64,000 nt of DNA from Harmothoe impar (lineage: Eukaryota > Annelida > Polychaeta > Phyllodocida > Polynoidae). Position numbers and translations under genes: made by a program. Location: NCBI GenBank assembly GCA_947462335.1, contig OX381714.1, positions 35,488,025 to 35,552,024 of the forward strand. Reading direction: 5' to 3'. Under the pieces are notes generated by a model. That model made no database searches. It was not told the DNA's origin and saw only the letters and a program-made list of their open reading frames with translations. Shown in pieces: positions 11,322 to 19,539 of this stretch; the stretch's first letter is position 1; every line of letters begins with the position of its first letter.

Positions 11322-14189
11322 TCAGGGAATTTCCAATTTCGGTTTGTTTATTTCAAGGAATTTAGAAATTTCAAGTTTAAATTTGTCGAGAGTTTCTAAA
11401 GATCGGTCCTCTGGCTCTAAATCATTCCAAACAAAGGCTAATGTATGCTCTAGGCTTCTAGTGTAGGCCCCACTGTGGGCTGTGTGACATTTGAGAATAG
11501 GTCCCTCCCAGGCCCTCGTGTTAAGATTCCTATGATCTTTATATTTGTCTTTTCTACTTCTGATGTAGGCTTCTTTAAGCTGGTGAGCATACATCCTGTC
11601 CTCCAGCATGTTCAACTTAGCCACTGCGTGAATTTGGTACGTAGGAGTAAGATGATCTACCCTTTGTGCTACCTTTAACCCTCTATTTTGAGCTTTTTGT
11701 CTCTTCTTTAATATGTCCTTCTTCACACCTGCATATAGTATATCCCCATACTCAATAATAGGTGATATATAAGTCTTATACAAGAGTATTGCCATATATA
11801 CATCAATGAACGCGCTAAGCCTAGCCATTTGATACGTTCTGAAAGCAGCCGTCTTCAATTGGTGATTGGCAAACTTTTCATATGATAATGACTTATCCAA
11901 TATCACTCCTAGGTATTTGTACTGTTCCACCTCATGAATAGGCTCGTGGTTTATCACTAACTTGCAATTATTCCAATGCACCTGACCTGAAAAACACATA
12001 AACTTAGTCTTTTTGCTATTAATTGTTAACCTATTAATTCTACACCAATTATAATAAAGGTCCAGATCCTCTTGCATTTTCAAATTCAATTCTTTCTGAT
12101 TTTTACCAGTTACATATAAAACAGTATCATCAGCGTATAACAGTACCTTGCTATGTTTACATATTAGCTCCATGTCATTGATGTATAATAAGAACAATAA
12201 GGGTCCCAAGATCGAGCCCTGAGGGACACCACACTTAATATCCAAGTTAGGTGACTTATAGTTGTTGGCCAATGTACACTGTTTTCTACCTTTGAGATAA
12301 TCCCCCAACCAAATACCTGCCTTTCCCACTATCCCATATCTGTCACACTTCCTAAGTAATATGCTATGATCCACAGTATCGAAGGCCTTTTTCAGGTCAA
12401 TAAATACAGCCAGGGTGTTATTACCAATATTTCTTTCTCGTAAAATGTCATCCGTCAATTCCCCTATAGTTTGAATAGTTGAGTGCTCCTTTCTATAGCC
12501 CCCTTGTATTGCAGACAATAAATTGTTTTCATCTAAATAAGCCATTAAGTTTCTATGTACAATTTTCTCCAACAGTTTTGAAGGCAAAGGTAACAAGGAT
12601 ATTGGTCTATAATTCTCAACCAGGGACAAGTTGCCATCTTTTGGGATGGGGATAATAGTTGCCTCCTTCCAACATTCTGGTACCTTCTGTGTTGCTAATG
12701 AACATTTAAACAAGTGTGTACATTGTGTCACCAAATGTGTGAATGCATCTTTAAGAACCACAGTGCTTGCTTGACTAAAGCCTGAAGACTTATGTACATT
12801 GATGTCTTTGATCAGTTTAGCTACTTCTTCTTCACTCGTGGTAAACTCAGTTAACTCACATTGAGCTGTGGGGAAGTTTGGTACCCAGTTAGTGTGATTA
12901 CCTTCTGACAACTTAGCACCTATGTTAGTAAAATATGTGTTTATTTCCTGGGCAACTTTATCAGACTTAATTATCTCCCCTGTGTCTCCCGACATCAATG
13001 ATATAATTGTCTTATCATTATTTCCTGGTAGAAGCTCAGCAATTTCTTTCCAGAACAGTCTGGGATTGTTTCTGTGCTCATCCAATTTCTGCTTAACATG
13101 GGTACCCTTTGTCTTAATGACCAACTTAGAGGCTTTATTTCTGTCCTTGTTAGCCTCTTTTAACGCAACATAGCTTTTTGATAACTTTGCTTTGCTAACT
13201 ATCCTATCCTTTTCTTTCAAGTTAGACAATAGGTCATTAGTCAACCACGGTTTTTTATTACCCTTGACTTTGTATTTCGTCCAGGGACACAGGACATCTA
13301 ATACATGTACAATTCTATCAAAAATAATTTTCCAAAGAATATCAACATCTTGAGTATTATAAAATATATTCCAGTTAAATGCATTCAATGCTCTCGTGAG
13401 ATTCTCTTTGGTATAGCTTTTCATCCTTCTGCAGTCTACAAAGTCTTTGACTGTGGAAACTACCCTGTCTACTTTGGAAGTGACATACACCATGTCGTGG
13501 TCACTGGGACCAAATTGTACAGTACCAGCTTCAACTACTGTGTCAATGTTAGTAAATATTAGGTCACGACAGGTTTGACTCTTTGCATATCTAGTGGGAA
13601 TGTTAATAAAGTTCATCAATCCAAAACCCATCATACCCTGTCGAAATTTCTCAGCCTCCTCTCCCATGGCAATCATGTCAATATTCATGTCCCCCAATAC
13701 ATAAATCTCATATTTGTGTAGTCTATGGACTCTGGACAATATTTCCTTGACTTTCTTCCAGAACAAATCAAAGTCCCCTTTGGGGGGTCTGTATACATTG
13801 AGAATTAAGATATTTTTCTTTTTCTCCCTTGCTATCATTACTGGGAGTAATTCCAATTCCTGTGTACTAACAACCTGTACATCCTGACAACAAGTGACTG
13901 TATATTCATCTTTAATGTAAGTAAGCAATCCCCCAGACTTTTTTAATTTCCCGTTCTCCTTCCAGGTTCTATCAGATCTAATTGTTTGGTATCCGTCAAG
14001 CTTGTAGTTACCGGTAATATTCTTTTCCTCTAGCCACGATTCAGAACATGTTATTACATCTAAAGCACTCCTGTTAAACATTATTTTAAAGTCCTCTATA
14101 CAATTTCTGATGCTACGCAAATTTAAATGTGACATGTGAAAACCCCAATCTGTGGCGAAACTCCCGACATCTTTGTGTACTTTAGTCAT
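11322..14189 (-). CDS. Endonuclease / reverse transcriptase of non-LTR retrotransposon
   Basis: A 955-residue polyprotein that nicks target DNA and primes reverse transcription of the element RNA. The N-terminal apurinic-type endonuclease spans roughly residues 15-240, with N23 in LNLRS, E50 in CSESW, Y133 in NVYRPP, D167 and N169 in GDMN, and S229-D230-H231 in SDHDMV. RT spans roughly 450-780, with NYRPIS near 526-531, FIDLKKAFD near 596-604 (catalytic D598), GVPQGSILGPLLF near 654-666 and YADD at 685-688. A C-terminal extension follows and no RNase H domain is visible. This architecture and length fit the Jockey/CR1 superfamily. The start is a true ATG and there is no stop or frameshift, so the copy may be young or still competent. 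It is the last of three co-directional ORFs, 729 bases after the SGNH stop. Confidence 0.95.
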   Translation of the reverse strand: MTKVHKDVGSFATDWGFHMSHLNLRSIRNCIEDFKIMFNRSALDVITCSESWLEEKNITGNYKLDGYQTIRSDRTWKENGKLKKSGGLLTYIKDEYTVTCCQDVQVVSTQELELLPVMIAREKKKNILILNVYRPPKGDFDLFWKKVKEILSRVHRLHKYEIYVLGDMNIDMIAMGEEAEKFRQGMMGFGLMNFINIPTRYAKSQTCRDLIFTNIDTVVEAGTVQFGPSDHDMVYVTSKVDRVVSTVKDFVDCRRMKSYTKENLTRALNAFNWNIFYNTQDVDILWKIIFDRIVHVLDVLCPWTKYKVKGNKKPWLTNDLLSNLKEKDRIVSKAKLSKSYVALKEANKDRNKASKLVIKTKGTHVKQKLDEHRNNPRLFWKEIAELLPGNNDKTIISLMSGDTGEIIKSDKVAQEINTYFTNIGAKLSEGNHTNWVPNFPTAQCELTEFTTSEEEVAKLIKDINVHKSSGFSQASTVVLKDAFTHLVTQCTHLFKCSLATQKVPECWKEATIIPIPKDGNLSLVENYRPISLLPLPSKLLEKIVHRNLMAYLDENNLLSAIQGGYRKEHSTIQTIGELTDDILRERNIGNNTLAVFIDLKKAFDTVDHSILLRKCDRYGIVGKAGIWLGDYLKGRKQCTLANNYKSPNLDIKCGVPQGSILGPLLFLLYINDMELICKHSKVLLYADDTVLYVTGKNQKELNLKMQEDLDLYYNWCRINRLTINSKKTKFMCFSGQVHWNNCKLVINHEPIHEVEQYKYLGVILDKSLSYEKFANHQLKTAAFRTYQMARLSAFIDVYMAILLYKTYISPIIEYGDILYAGVKKDILKKRQKAQNRGLKVAQRVDHLTPTYQIHAVAKLNMLEDRMYAHQLKEAYIRSRKDKYKDHRNLNTRAWEGPILKCHTAHSGAYTRSLEHTLAFVWNDLEPEDRSLETLDKFKLEISKFLEINKPKLEIP

Positions 14190-14359
14190 TTATGTATATG
14201 TTCCTGAATGTGGACCACTCCCCCCCTCCTACCTCCCTTGTTGATGGATTCCTACATGAGATGATAATGGTATAAAAAATTAAAAGGGCAGTAATAACTG
14301 CATTCCTGATAAACATGGGTCAATATAGGAGCTATAGCACCTGACAGGCGTTCATTTTA

Positions 14360-14407
14360 ATTACAAACAACCAAAAACAAAAAAAACAAAAACAAAAAAC
14401 AAAAAAA
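14360..14407. repeat. A-rich low-complexity tract
   Basis: Runs of A interrupted by single C on the plus strand, so T-rich on the retroelement coding strand. It lies about 170-220 bases upstream of the RT start. It could be a polypyrimidine translation or splicing signal, or simple slippage. Confidence 0.4.
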
Positions 14408-14469
14408 TTTTGCAGTTCAAGATATACCTTCCAGAAACAACATATTTCCTTTCGCTCCCTCATAATCCT

Positions 14470-14828
14470 CTTATCTTCATGACAAGTGGAGTAATCTACG
14501 TACTGATAAGGGGTAGAAGGAGATAGATAAACTACTACTAAATATAAACACCGTCCTAATGTAGCCTCCCTTATCGTTCATGACAAGAAAGGTCCACGTT
14601 TCAGACAAACACACATTTAAGGAACTCATATATATATGTTAAGATTTACCTTGAGTGAAGATTTGATGTCTTGATGGCCCTACATGTACTCTTTAATCAT
14701 TAAATTTGTATGTCATTTGTATTTCAAACCCAATCACTCGACTTATAACAGAACTAAACACCGCGAGTAAATGTGTATTGAAATTCAATGTACTTCAGAT
14801 CTCTACCTATCTTATCATACAGGACAAG
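14470..14828 (-). repeat. Three hairpin repeats between SGNH and RT ORFs
   Basis: Coding-strand hairpins lie at 14828-14811, 14587-14570 and 14486-14470. Examples are CTTGTCATGAACGATAAG and CTTGTCCTGTATGATAAG. Each forms a 6 bp stem with one G-U wobble and a 5-6 base loop. The loop-closing pair is C-G here but U-A in two of the 3' region copies, a compensatory change. All lie in the non-coding gap between the two ORFs. Confidence 0.7.
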
Positions 14829-14918
14829 AAAAGGCAAGCTCCTCGGTCTACATACAATCCCTTTACAAATTTCGACTTTCACTCAAATTCAACCCCGGTG
14901 GACATGACTTATACCCAC

Positions 14919-15599
14919 TTATATTGGCTTATAGCCTTGCATGGCAATTTTGTCTCTGATGTGGGCAAGGTGGGTTGTGAGTACCAGTGCAATTTTCGTA
15001 ATAACCACGTCATTGAAATGTAGGCCATCCTCCAAATACTTTGTATATTCATGCCTACGCCCAACTGTGTTTTTGTTGGTATGCACAATCCTTGAGAACC
15101 ACGGCGTCGAGGTTTTGGCAAGTCTATTTAGGTTGAAGATACACGAGTTGATCCTCCAGATCCCATTATTCATCATGATTTGTCGCTCTGGGGTGGCATT
15201 TGTGCACGTCCTGTTGAGCTGCATTCCTATCAGTGGGCACAATATTATACGCTGGCCCTGGTGCAAGTCTAGTAAATATTTATACATGTCCGTAATCCTG
15301 TCACACATGGCGTACACAAATTCATTCTCGTCTTTCCAATCAAACGTGTAAGTGGTCCTTCCCCCTTTGTACATTGGTCTGTGCGGTGTATTGGTGTCAT
15401 TTATGCCCGCTGCTACGTATACTATATCCCCATTGTTGTGTTTAATGTAGTTGTGGGCTGCGATACAAACGGATTCAAACCTGGCTCCTGGGAGAGCGTA
15501 CACATTGATGTGGAAGTTTGTGGTATCAAGCCTTCTCAATTCCGACTCCATCTTCAAATTGAATCGACTATCAGCAAAATATGCGACCATACGTGACAT
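14919..15599 (-). CDS. SGNH-hydrolase-like protein of the retroelement
   Basis: A 226-residue protein resembling the SGNH/GDSL hydrolase fold of esterases and deacylases. Block I is ADS with Ser11 as nucleophile and Ala in place of the usual Gly. Block II Gly38 is in LPGAR. Block III is GIND at 65-68 with Asn67, and the C-terminal block is DGLH with Asp191 and His194. All residues expected for catalysis are present. There is no signal peptide or membrane segment, so it would act inside the cell. I chose the ATG at 15599, because the frame opens further upstream only through a TTG. CR1-like LINEs carry an esterase domain inside ORF1; here it is a free-standing ORF, 655 bases after the NADAR stop. 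The substrate is unknown. Confidence 0.8.
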   Translation of the reverse strand: MSRMVAYFADSRFNLKMESELRRLDTTNFHINVYALPGARFESVCIAAHNYIKHNNGDIVYVAAGINDTNTPHRPMYKGGRTTYTFDWKDENEFVYAMCDRITDMYKYLLDLHQGQRIILCPLIGMQLNRTCTNATPERQIMMNNGIWRINSCIFNLNRLAKTSTPWFSRIVHTNKNTVGRRHEYTKYLEDGLHFNDVVITKIALVLTTHLAHIRDKIAMQGYKPI

Positions 15600-15650
15600 T
15601 TTGTAGACCTCGTGTTTTGGTGGGATCAACAACCTCGGTTTCCCTGTTAG

Positions 15651-16237
15651 TTTCGTATTATTACTAAAATATCACCACATTATTTGCTTAGTCACTCTTC
15701 TCTAATATTAAAATAAACATATTGTGTATTGCAGTTGCACCGAGGATTTTAAACCAATACGTTCCCTTGTCATTAATAGTCCAGTATTTATACATATTTA
15801 TGATAGATACGAAAACCCCTCTGAAAAACAGCATGCTCCATCTTTCCATACAGAGTTGGTCTCTTTCAGAGGTTTCGTACTCACATCGTGTACGTCAAAC
15901 TTTCCTATGATCAAGTACTCTGCCCTTAAAATTAACAAGTAATTAATTCTGTGCCTTTAATAACCTATGATTAATACTATTACACCGGGATGAGAACAAC
16001 AACCATTTCAATATTATGACCCCGAGATACGAAAATACCCATTCATTTCAACAGTAGCATTCCATGCCGCACTGAGTTAGCCACTACATGAATTTTCGTA
16101 TTTTGCCCTATCTCTAATGCATAACTCGTGATACCCCAACTAATGTTAACTTTATGTGGCAAATAGATCCATTATACAGTATTGTTGGAATGAAGTATTC
16201 TATACATTTACGCACGTGGTAATCTCCAGATACGAAA
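15651..16237. repeat. Nested inverted repeats built from ATACGAAA
   Basis: Six copies of ATACGAAA or its complement (one with TAC at the end) occur in under 600 bases between the NADAR stop and the SGNH start: 15651, 15806, 15873, 16026, 16094 and 16229. Plus-strand order is TTTCGTAT, ATACGAAA, TTTCGTAC, ATACGAAA, TTTCGTAT, ATACGAAA. The middle four form two hairpins (15806-15880, extended by CCTCTGAAA/TTTCAGAGG; and 16026-16101, extended by TTCAT/ATGAA). The outermost two can pair to enclose both. This looks like a branched RNA structure. Confidence 0.65.
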
Positions 16238-16254
16238 CCTCACCAGACAGACGC

Positions 16255-17049
16255 CTAAGTCCGTCTACCTTTCTTGCGCTTTGCTGGAGTCGACTTGCCA
16301 CCCTTGGCGCCGGCCCCTTGGTTATTTTCTTTTATCGCTGGCGGAACTTGATCTTTTTCTGGAGTTGTCTTCAGTGCCTCTGGCACCTTCACCGGCTCTG
16401 GTTCTGGCTTGTCAGGTTCAACTTTCTCAACTTCATCATCAGAATCCGAATCATCATCCGAGTCAGTCTCGCTACTAGAGTCACTTTCAGAGTCATCAGA
16501 GAGGATCTCGTCCCGTAGGTGTTCTAGGATTTGTCCCAGCTGATTTTCACCCTTCAACTTGCTATCCTCGATCTCACTAGCATCCTTGAGCGCCCATCCC
16601 GAACTCCAGTACGTGTCCCCTGTAGTCGCCTCGTACAGGTGACCATCTGTACTCTTCAGCTTCTTCCACAGTCCCCTGTTACCGTACTTGATTCTTTGAA
16701 TCATTTTCATCGTGGGCCTTTTTCTTGACTCCCACTCCTTGTTGTCAATGATCCGGGAGGCTTTCCTCTTTGCCTCATATGGGCAGATTGTAGTTGCTAT
16801 GTCCGCCGCTAGTAAGTTCTGTCCACAGCACACCGCTCGTTGGGACTGGTATAGGGACTCTGCTGTTGAATAGAGGTTTCCTCGATACATGATATCAACT
16901 TTGTGGAAGTTGGATAGGAAAGAGGCTGGCCCTTGAAAAGCAGTACCATCCTTCACCTTCCTTGTTTTACAGTCACTCAACCTTTGTCCAGCTGGCAACG
17001 TTTCAAGTTGGTTGTAGTTGTACCTGTTGTTTCCTATTAACAGGTGCAT
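16255..17049 (-). CDS. NADAR/YbiA-like protein with acidic and basic tails
   Basis: A 264-residue protein. Residues about 38-182 match the NADAR (YbiA-like) fold: F-LSNF near 44-48, STAESLYQ near 61-68, a run of A and I in the next helix, KEWESRK near 104-110, YGNRGLW near 122-128, TGDTYW near 143-148, and GENQLGQIL near 167-175. NADAR proteins cleave N-glycosidic bonds. Bacterial members act on riboflavin precursors or remove ADP-ribose from guanine. Residues 184-207 are almost all Asp and Ser, followed by a Pro/Glu linker and a basic end (KRKKGRR) that may direct nuclear entry or RNA binding. The ATG at 17049 was chosen because the open frame beyond it runs into MITE sequence with no ATG of its own except one inside the MITE. 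It is the first ORF of the element, 31 bases from its 5' end. Activity is inferred. Confidence 0.85.
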   Translation of the reverse strand: MHLLIGNNRYNYNQLETLPAGQRLSDCKTRKVKDGTAFQGPASFLSNFHKVDIMYRGNLYSTAESLYQSQRAVCCGQNLLAADIATTICPYEAKRKASRIIDNKEWESRKRPTMKMIQRIKYGNRGLWKKLKSTDGHLYEATTGDTYWSSGWALKDASEIEDSKLKGENQLGQILEHLRDEILSDDSESDSSSETDSDDDSDSDDEVEKVEPDKPEPEPVKVPEALKTTPEKDQVPPAIKENNQGAGAKGGKSTPAKRKKGRRT

Positions 17050-17077
17050 TCCCCTTTGCTGGGCCTCTCCCCCATTT
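17042..17077 (-). CDS. Possible upstream micro-ORF overlapping the NADAR start
   Basis: Five bases into the element the coding strand has an ATG that opens a 12-codon frame, out of frame with NADAR and ending with TAA just past the NADAR ATG. It could dampen or couple NADAR translation, or be ignored because it lies so close to the transcript end. No family is recognised. Confidence 0.25.
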
Positions 17078-17080
17078 GCT

Positions 17081-17085
17081 CGTTG
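17081..17085. repeat. Target-site duplication CGTTG, 5' side of retroelement
   Basis: Second copy of the pentamer found at 10618-10622. It lies between the inferred 5' end of the element and the resumed MITE sequence. Confidence 0.55.
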
Positions 17086-17204
17086 AGAGGGGGGGGGACC
17101 CCGAAACATGCCATGTGCTCTCGGGTGGGGAGGGGGTGTAAAAAATGTTTGCGCCTCCGCGGGAAATCTCACCACCCACCCCCATAATTAAAAATAACAC
17201 TCCC
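17081..17204 (-). mobile_element. Right half of the MITE split by the retroelement
   Basis: Plus-strand sequence ends with AATAACACTCCC, the family terminus. Read in reverse it matches the left part of the copy at 9446 (GGTGAGATTTC-CGCGGAGG, then GAGAGC). Together with 10458-10622 it makes one MITE copy of roughly 284 bp. It lies in frame with the NADAR ORF, so reading through it would add proline-rich residues that are not part of the element's protein. Confidence 0.75.
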
Positions 17205-17224
17205 TTTCTAAGAGCCTTGGACTC

Positions 17225-17540
17225 GGTAGTGTCGGAGGGGGGGGGGGGTGCCTCCTAAGGTCGGAAAATCGCAAAAGAATTCGACCATTTATGCTGTAAC
17301 TATATTTCCAAAAGTCATTAGGTGGCTTAAATTATTGTACCAGGTAGGCCCTACACATGTTTCAATATGTATACACCACAAATCCCTCCCCCCCTCTTTG
17401 AACTATAGTAATGTACGGGCTTTTTCGCAGAAGAGGGGTGGAATTTATTTTTGACCCCCCCCCTTTAGAGAGGTCCAATTTATTTTGTTCCCCCTGCTCC
17501 CTGTTAAATGGTGACCAGATGTTGATCACTTTCCTACTTT
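17225..17540 (+). mobile_element. Diverged poly-C MITE relic
   Basis: Contains the internal landmark CTTTGAACTATAGTAA followed by a GGGCTTTTT block and C-runs in the same order as the copy at 9446. It ends in a decayed terminus TTGATCACTTTCC. The left end is unclear. Confidence 0.6.
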
Positions 17541-17886
17541 TCTCTTTCAAGAATGGATACTTGCACATTACTAAGTATCAATGAGGGTTAGGGGCGGGAT
17601 TATTTCTCCCTCCTTGAGAAAAACTAAAATATTTGGTCAGTGAGTAAATGAAATAGGAGCTGACCACTGTTCAATGATTAATCTATATGTCCATCATCAA
17701 ATTCCGTCAATGAATATTTTAGGTAGAATCAGAAGCTGACAGCTATTGGATAATCAATCCAACTATCACTTAATCCAATTATCACTTATTTGTGTCCGTG
17801 AGTAAATTAAATAAGAAAAAGCAGTTCCCAACAGTTGTATAATTTAGGGTACTTTGTTTCTCATCAGACAAACTGAGAAGCCTGAC

Positions 17887-18003
17887 GGGGATGAGCCTGG
17901 GCCAGAGATGAGCACCTGCCAGGGACGAGCACATGCCAGAGCTGACCGCCTGCCAGGGACGACCGCCTGCCAGGGACGACCGCCTGCCAGGGACGACCGC
18001 CTG
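17887..18003. repeat. 17 bp minisatellite, GCCAGGGACGACCGCCT type
   Basis: About seven units. The last three to four are identical and the earlier ones are degenerate. Confidence 0.85.
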
Positions 18004-18422
18004 TAAGGGATCCGCAAATTTGTGGACGTCCGTAAATACACTCCATATATTTATGGAGCTGCGCGAATAGATACGGAAGTCCGTATTTGTATGCTTATGT
18101 ACCAAAAAACAATTTTATTCATCATTTTTATTTTCTCCACAAATATGTATGAAATGTGAATTGTGGACATCAGCAAATTTGCGGAAAAAAAGTTTCTTTG
18201 GTGTTGTGTTGTTTCATCACATGCTAGATAATTCTCTGTGAAAACTGTTACATATGATCACTGAGGCCTCCGAGTTGGATATACTCTATTTAATTTCAAT
18301 CAGTGAGTAGCTTAGAGCTGAGGATTTTGGATGATCAATTTGATTAAAGCTGAGTGTGATTCACTGGTTGTATGCACAAATTTACTATACTTTGTTCCTT
18401 ATCCCAGAAACTGATGAGTGGT

Positions 18423-18597
18423 TGCCAGTGACGAGCACGCGCCAGTGACGAGCCTGTGCCAGTGACGAGCACATCCCAGTGACAAGCGCATGCCAGTGAC
18501 GAGCACATGCCAGTGACGAGCGCATGCCAGTGACGAGCGCATGCCAGTGACGAGCAAGTGCCAGTGACGAGTGCATGCCAGTGATGAGCACGCGCCA
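18423..18597. repeat. 17 bp minisatellite, GCCAGTGACGAGCGCAT type
   Basis: About ten units differing mainly in the last five bases. The core GCCAGTGACGAGC is the G-to-T relative of the array at 17887. Confidence 0.88.
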
Positions 18598-18670
18598 TGG
18601 ATTTAAGCAAATAAAATCTTATCTTTTAAGGCGTTGTGTCATTTCATCACATGCTAGATATAACCAATTT

Positions 18671-19375
18671 CAATGCTCCCCTTGAAATTGCTACATGTAT
18701 GTGATGTTGCCAACCTCAGTGAAAGGTCAGGTCAGGCAATATGACAATTTGTTAGGGAAAAATGTGTTTTGTAAAGATTTCAACTTTTGTCCGGAAAAAC
18801 CTTTGAAATGGCCCAAAAATGTCCCCCTTTTCAGTGAAAAAAAATCCATGTGTTCTAAAATTCAAGTTTCCTATTGATACTTAGAAATGTGCCGGCCTCA
18901 TTTAGTGCCAGCTGTCCTTTGATAGTTGCTGGAAGTTACAGGTAATTCCTAGTTGTCTCACCATTTGAAACGGGAAAGTGACCTGCAGCTCTAAGGGTAG
19001 GGGGGGAGGGCACAATAACAAGCCATCCATAAATATTGTCACACAAATGATTATGGCTATATTGAACACCTACCCGGCCCGTTATTCTATTCCCCATACC
19101 TTCAGCATTGTATGTCACACTCAGACCAACACCCCTCCGACGTGCCATAATTTATGGACCCCCCTAATGTCACATTTTTTCTGCAAAAAAAAAGAAGTAT
19201 AAATGAAATGTGAATAACTGATGAAAATAAAATATTGTTGTACATTCCAAAACAGATTTCTGCTTGTAATAAATACCATAAACTGAATTTGATAGTGTTT
19301 CATTTTATTTTATATCCATCTAGATATGTCTAGTTAAATGTTTGGACTCAGGTAGTGGTTATCTATGAATTGCTG
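18671..19375. other. No gene recognised
   Basis: AT-rich sequence with a GGGTAGGGGGGGAGGG tract near 18996. No conserved frame or RNA was seen. Confidence 0.5.
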
Positions 19376-19539
19376 GGAGGGGCATGAAAAGAGAAGGGTT
19401 GATAATTTAACCCTCCTCCCCCGCAAGATTCCCTGGTCAAGTGGTAGAAATATTTTACCCCATCCCCACCATGTAATCCCACGCACTCTTGTTTATAAAA
19501 AAAAGAGAAGCAAGGGGCACACCCAGGAATTTGAAAAGA

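Larger units (their letters stand above)
10623..17080 (-). mobile_element. Three-ORF non-LTR retrotransposon (NADAR, SGNH, EN-RT)
   Basis: A 6458 bp minus-strand unit. Its 5' end is placed at 17080, where MITE sequence resumes, and its 3' end is A(9) at 10631-10623. The two flanking pieces are complementary halves of one MITE copy, which argues that everything between them arrived as one insertion. All three ORFs are uninterrupted. The order NADAR, SGNH, EN-RT is unlike the usual two-ORF LINE. Jockey/CR1-superfamily LINEs do have an endonuclease plus RT without RNase H, and CR1 ORF1 proteins are known to carry an esterase domain, so the SGNH ORF has a precedent. The unit could instead be nested elements, with a LINE inside a larger one, but no second set of target duplications was seen around the RT ORF. 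Confidence 0.75.
17640..18670. repeat. Tandem duplication carrying two 17 bp minisatellites
   Basis: Two related segments (about 17640-18240 and 18290-18670) share TCAGTGAGTA near their starts, TTTGTT-C-TATC-like sequence before the minisatellite, and CATCACATGCTAGATA near their ends. Each has its own 17 bp array. The arrays are related in sequence but were expanded separately. Frames across them are artefacts of the repeats. Confidence 0.65.

Noticed and set aside
11275..14250. Treating the RT ORF as a self-contained CR1 copy inserted into a separate SGNH/NADAR element
   Set aside because: No target duplication was found around these limits, and the A tail, hairpins and split MITE place the end at 10623. 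It remains the main alternative.
15600..15632. Eleven extra residues at the start of the SGNH frame
   Set aside because: They depend on a TTG start; an ATG in good context follows at 15599.
17050..17175. N-terminal extension of the NADAR frame, about 42 residues
   Set aside because: It opens with GTG and translates MITE sequence beyond the inferred 5' end of the element, so the ATG at 17049 is preferred.
10458..17204. A 6.7 kb autonomous Harbinger using the two MITE ends as its termini
   Set aside because: The two end pieces are complementary halves of one MITE, no Harbinger transposase is present, and the bases outside the ends do not match.
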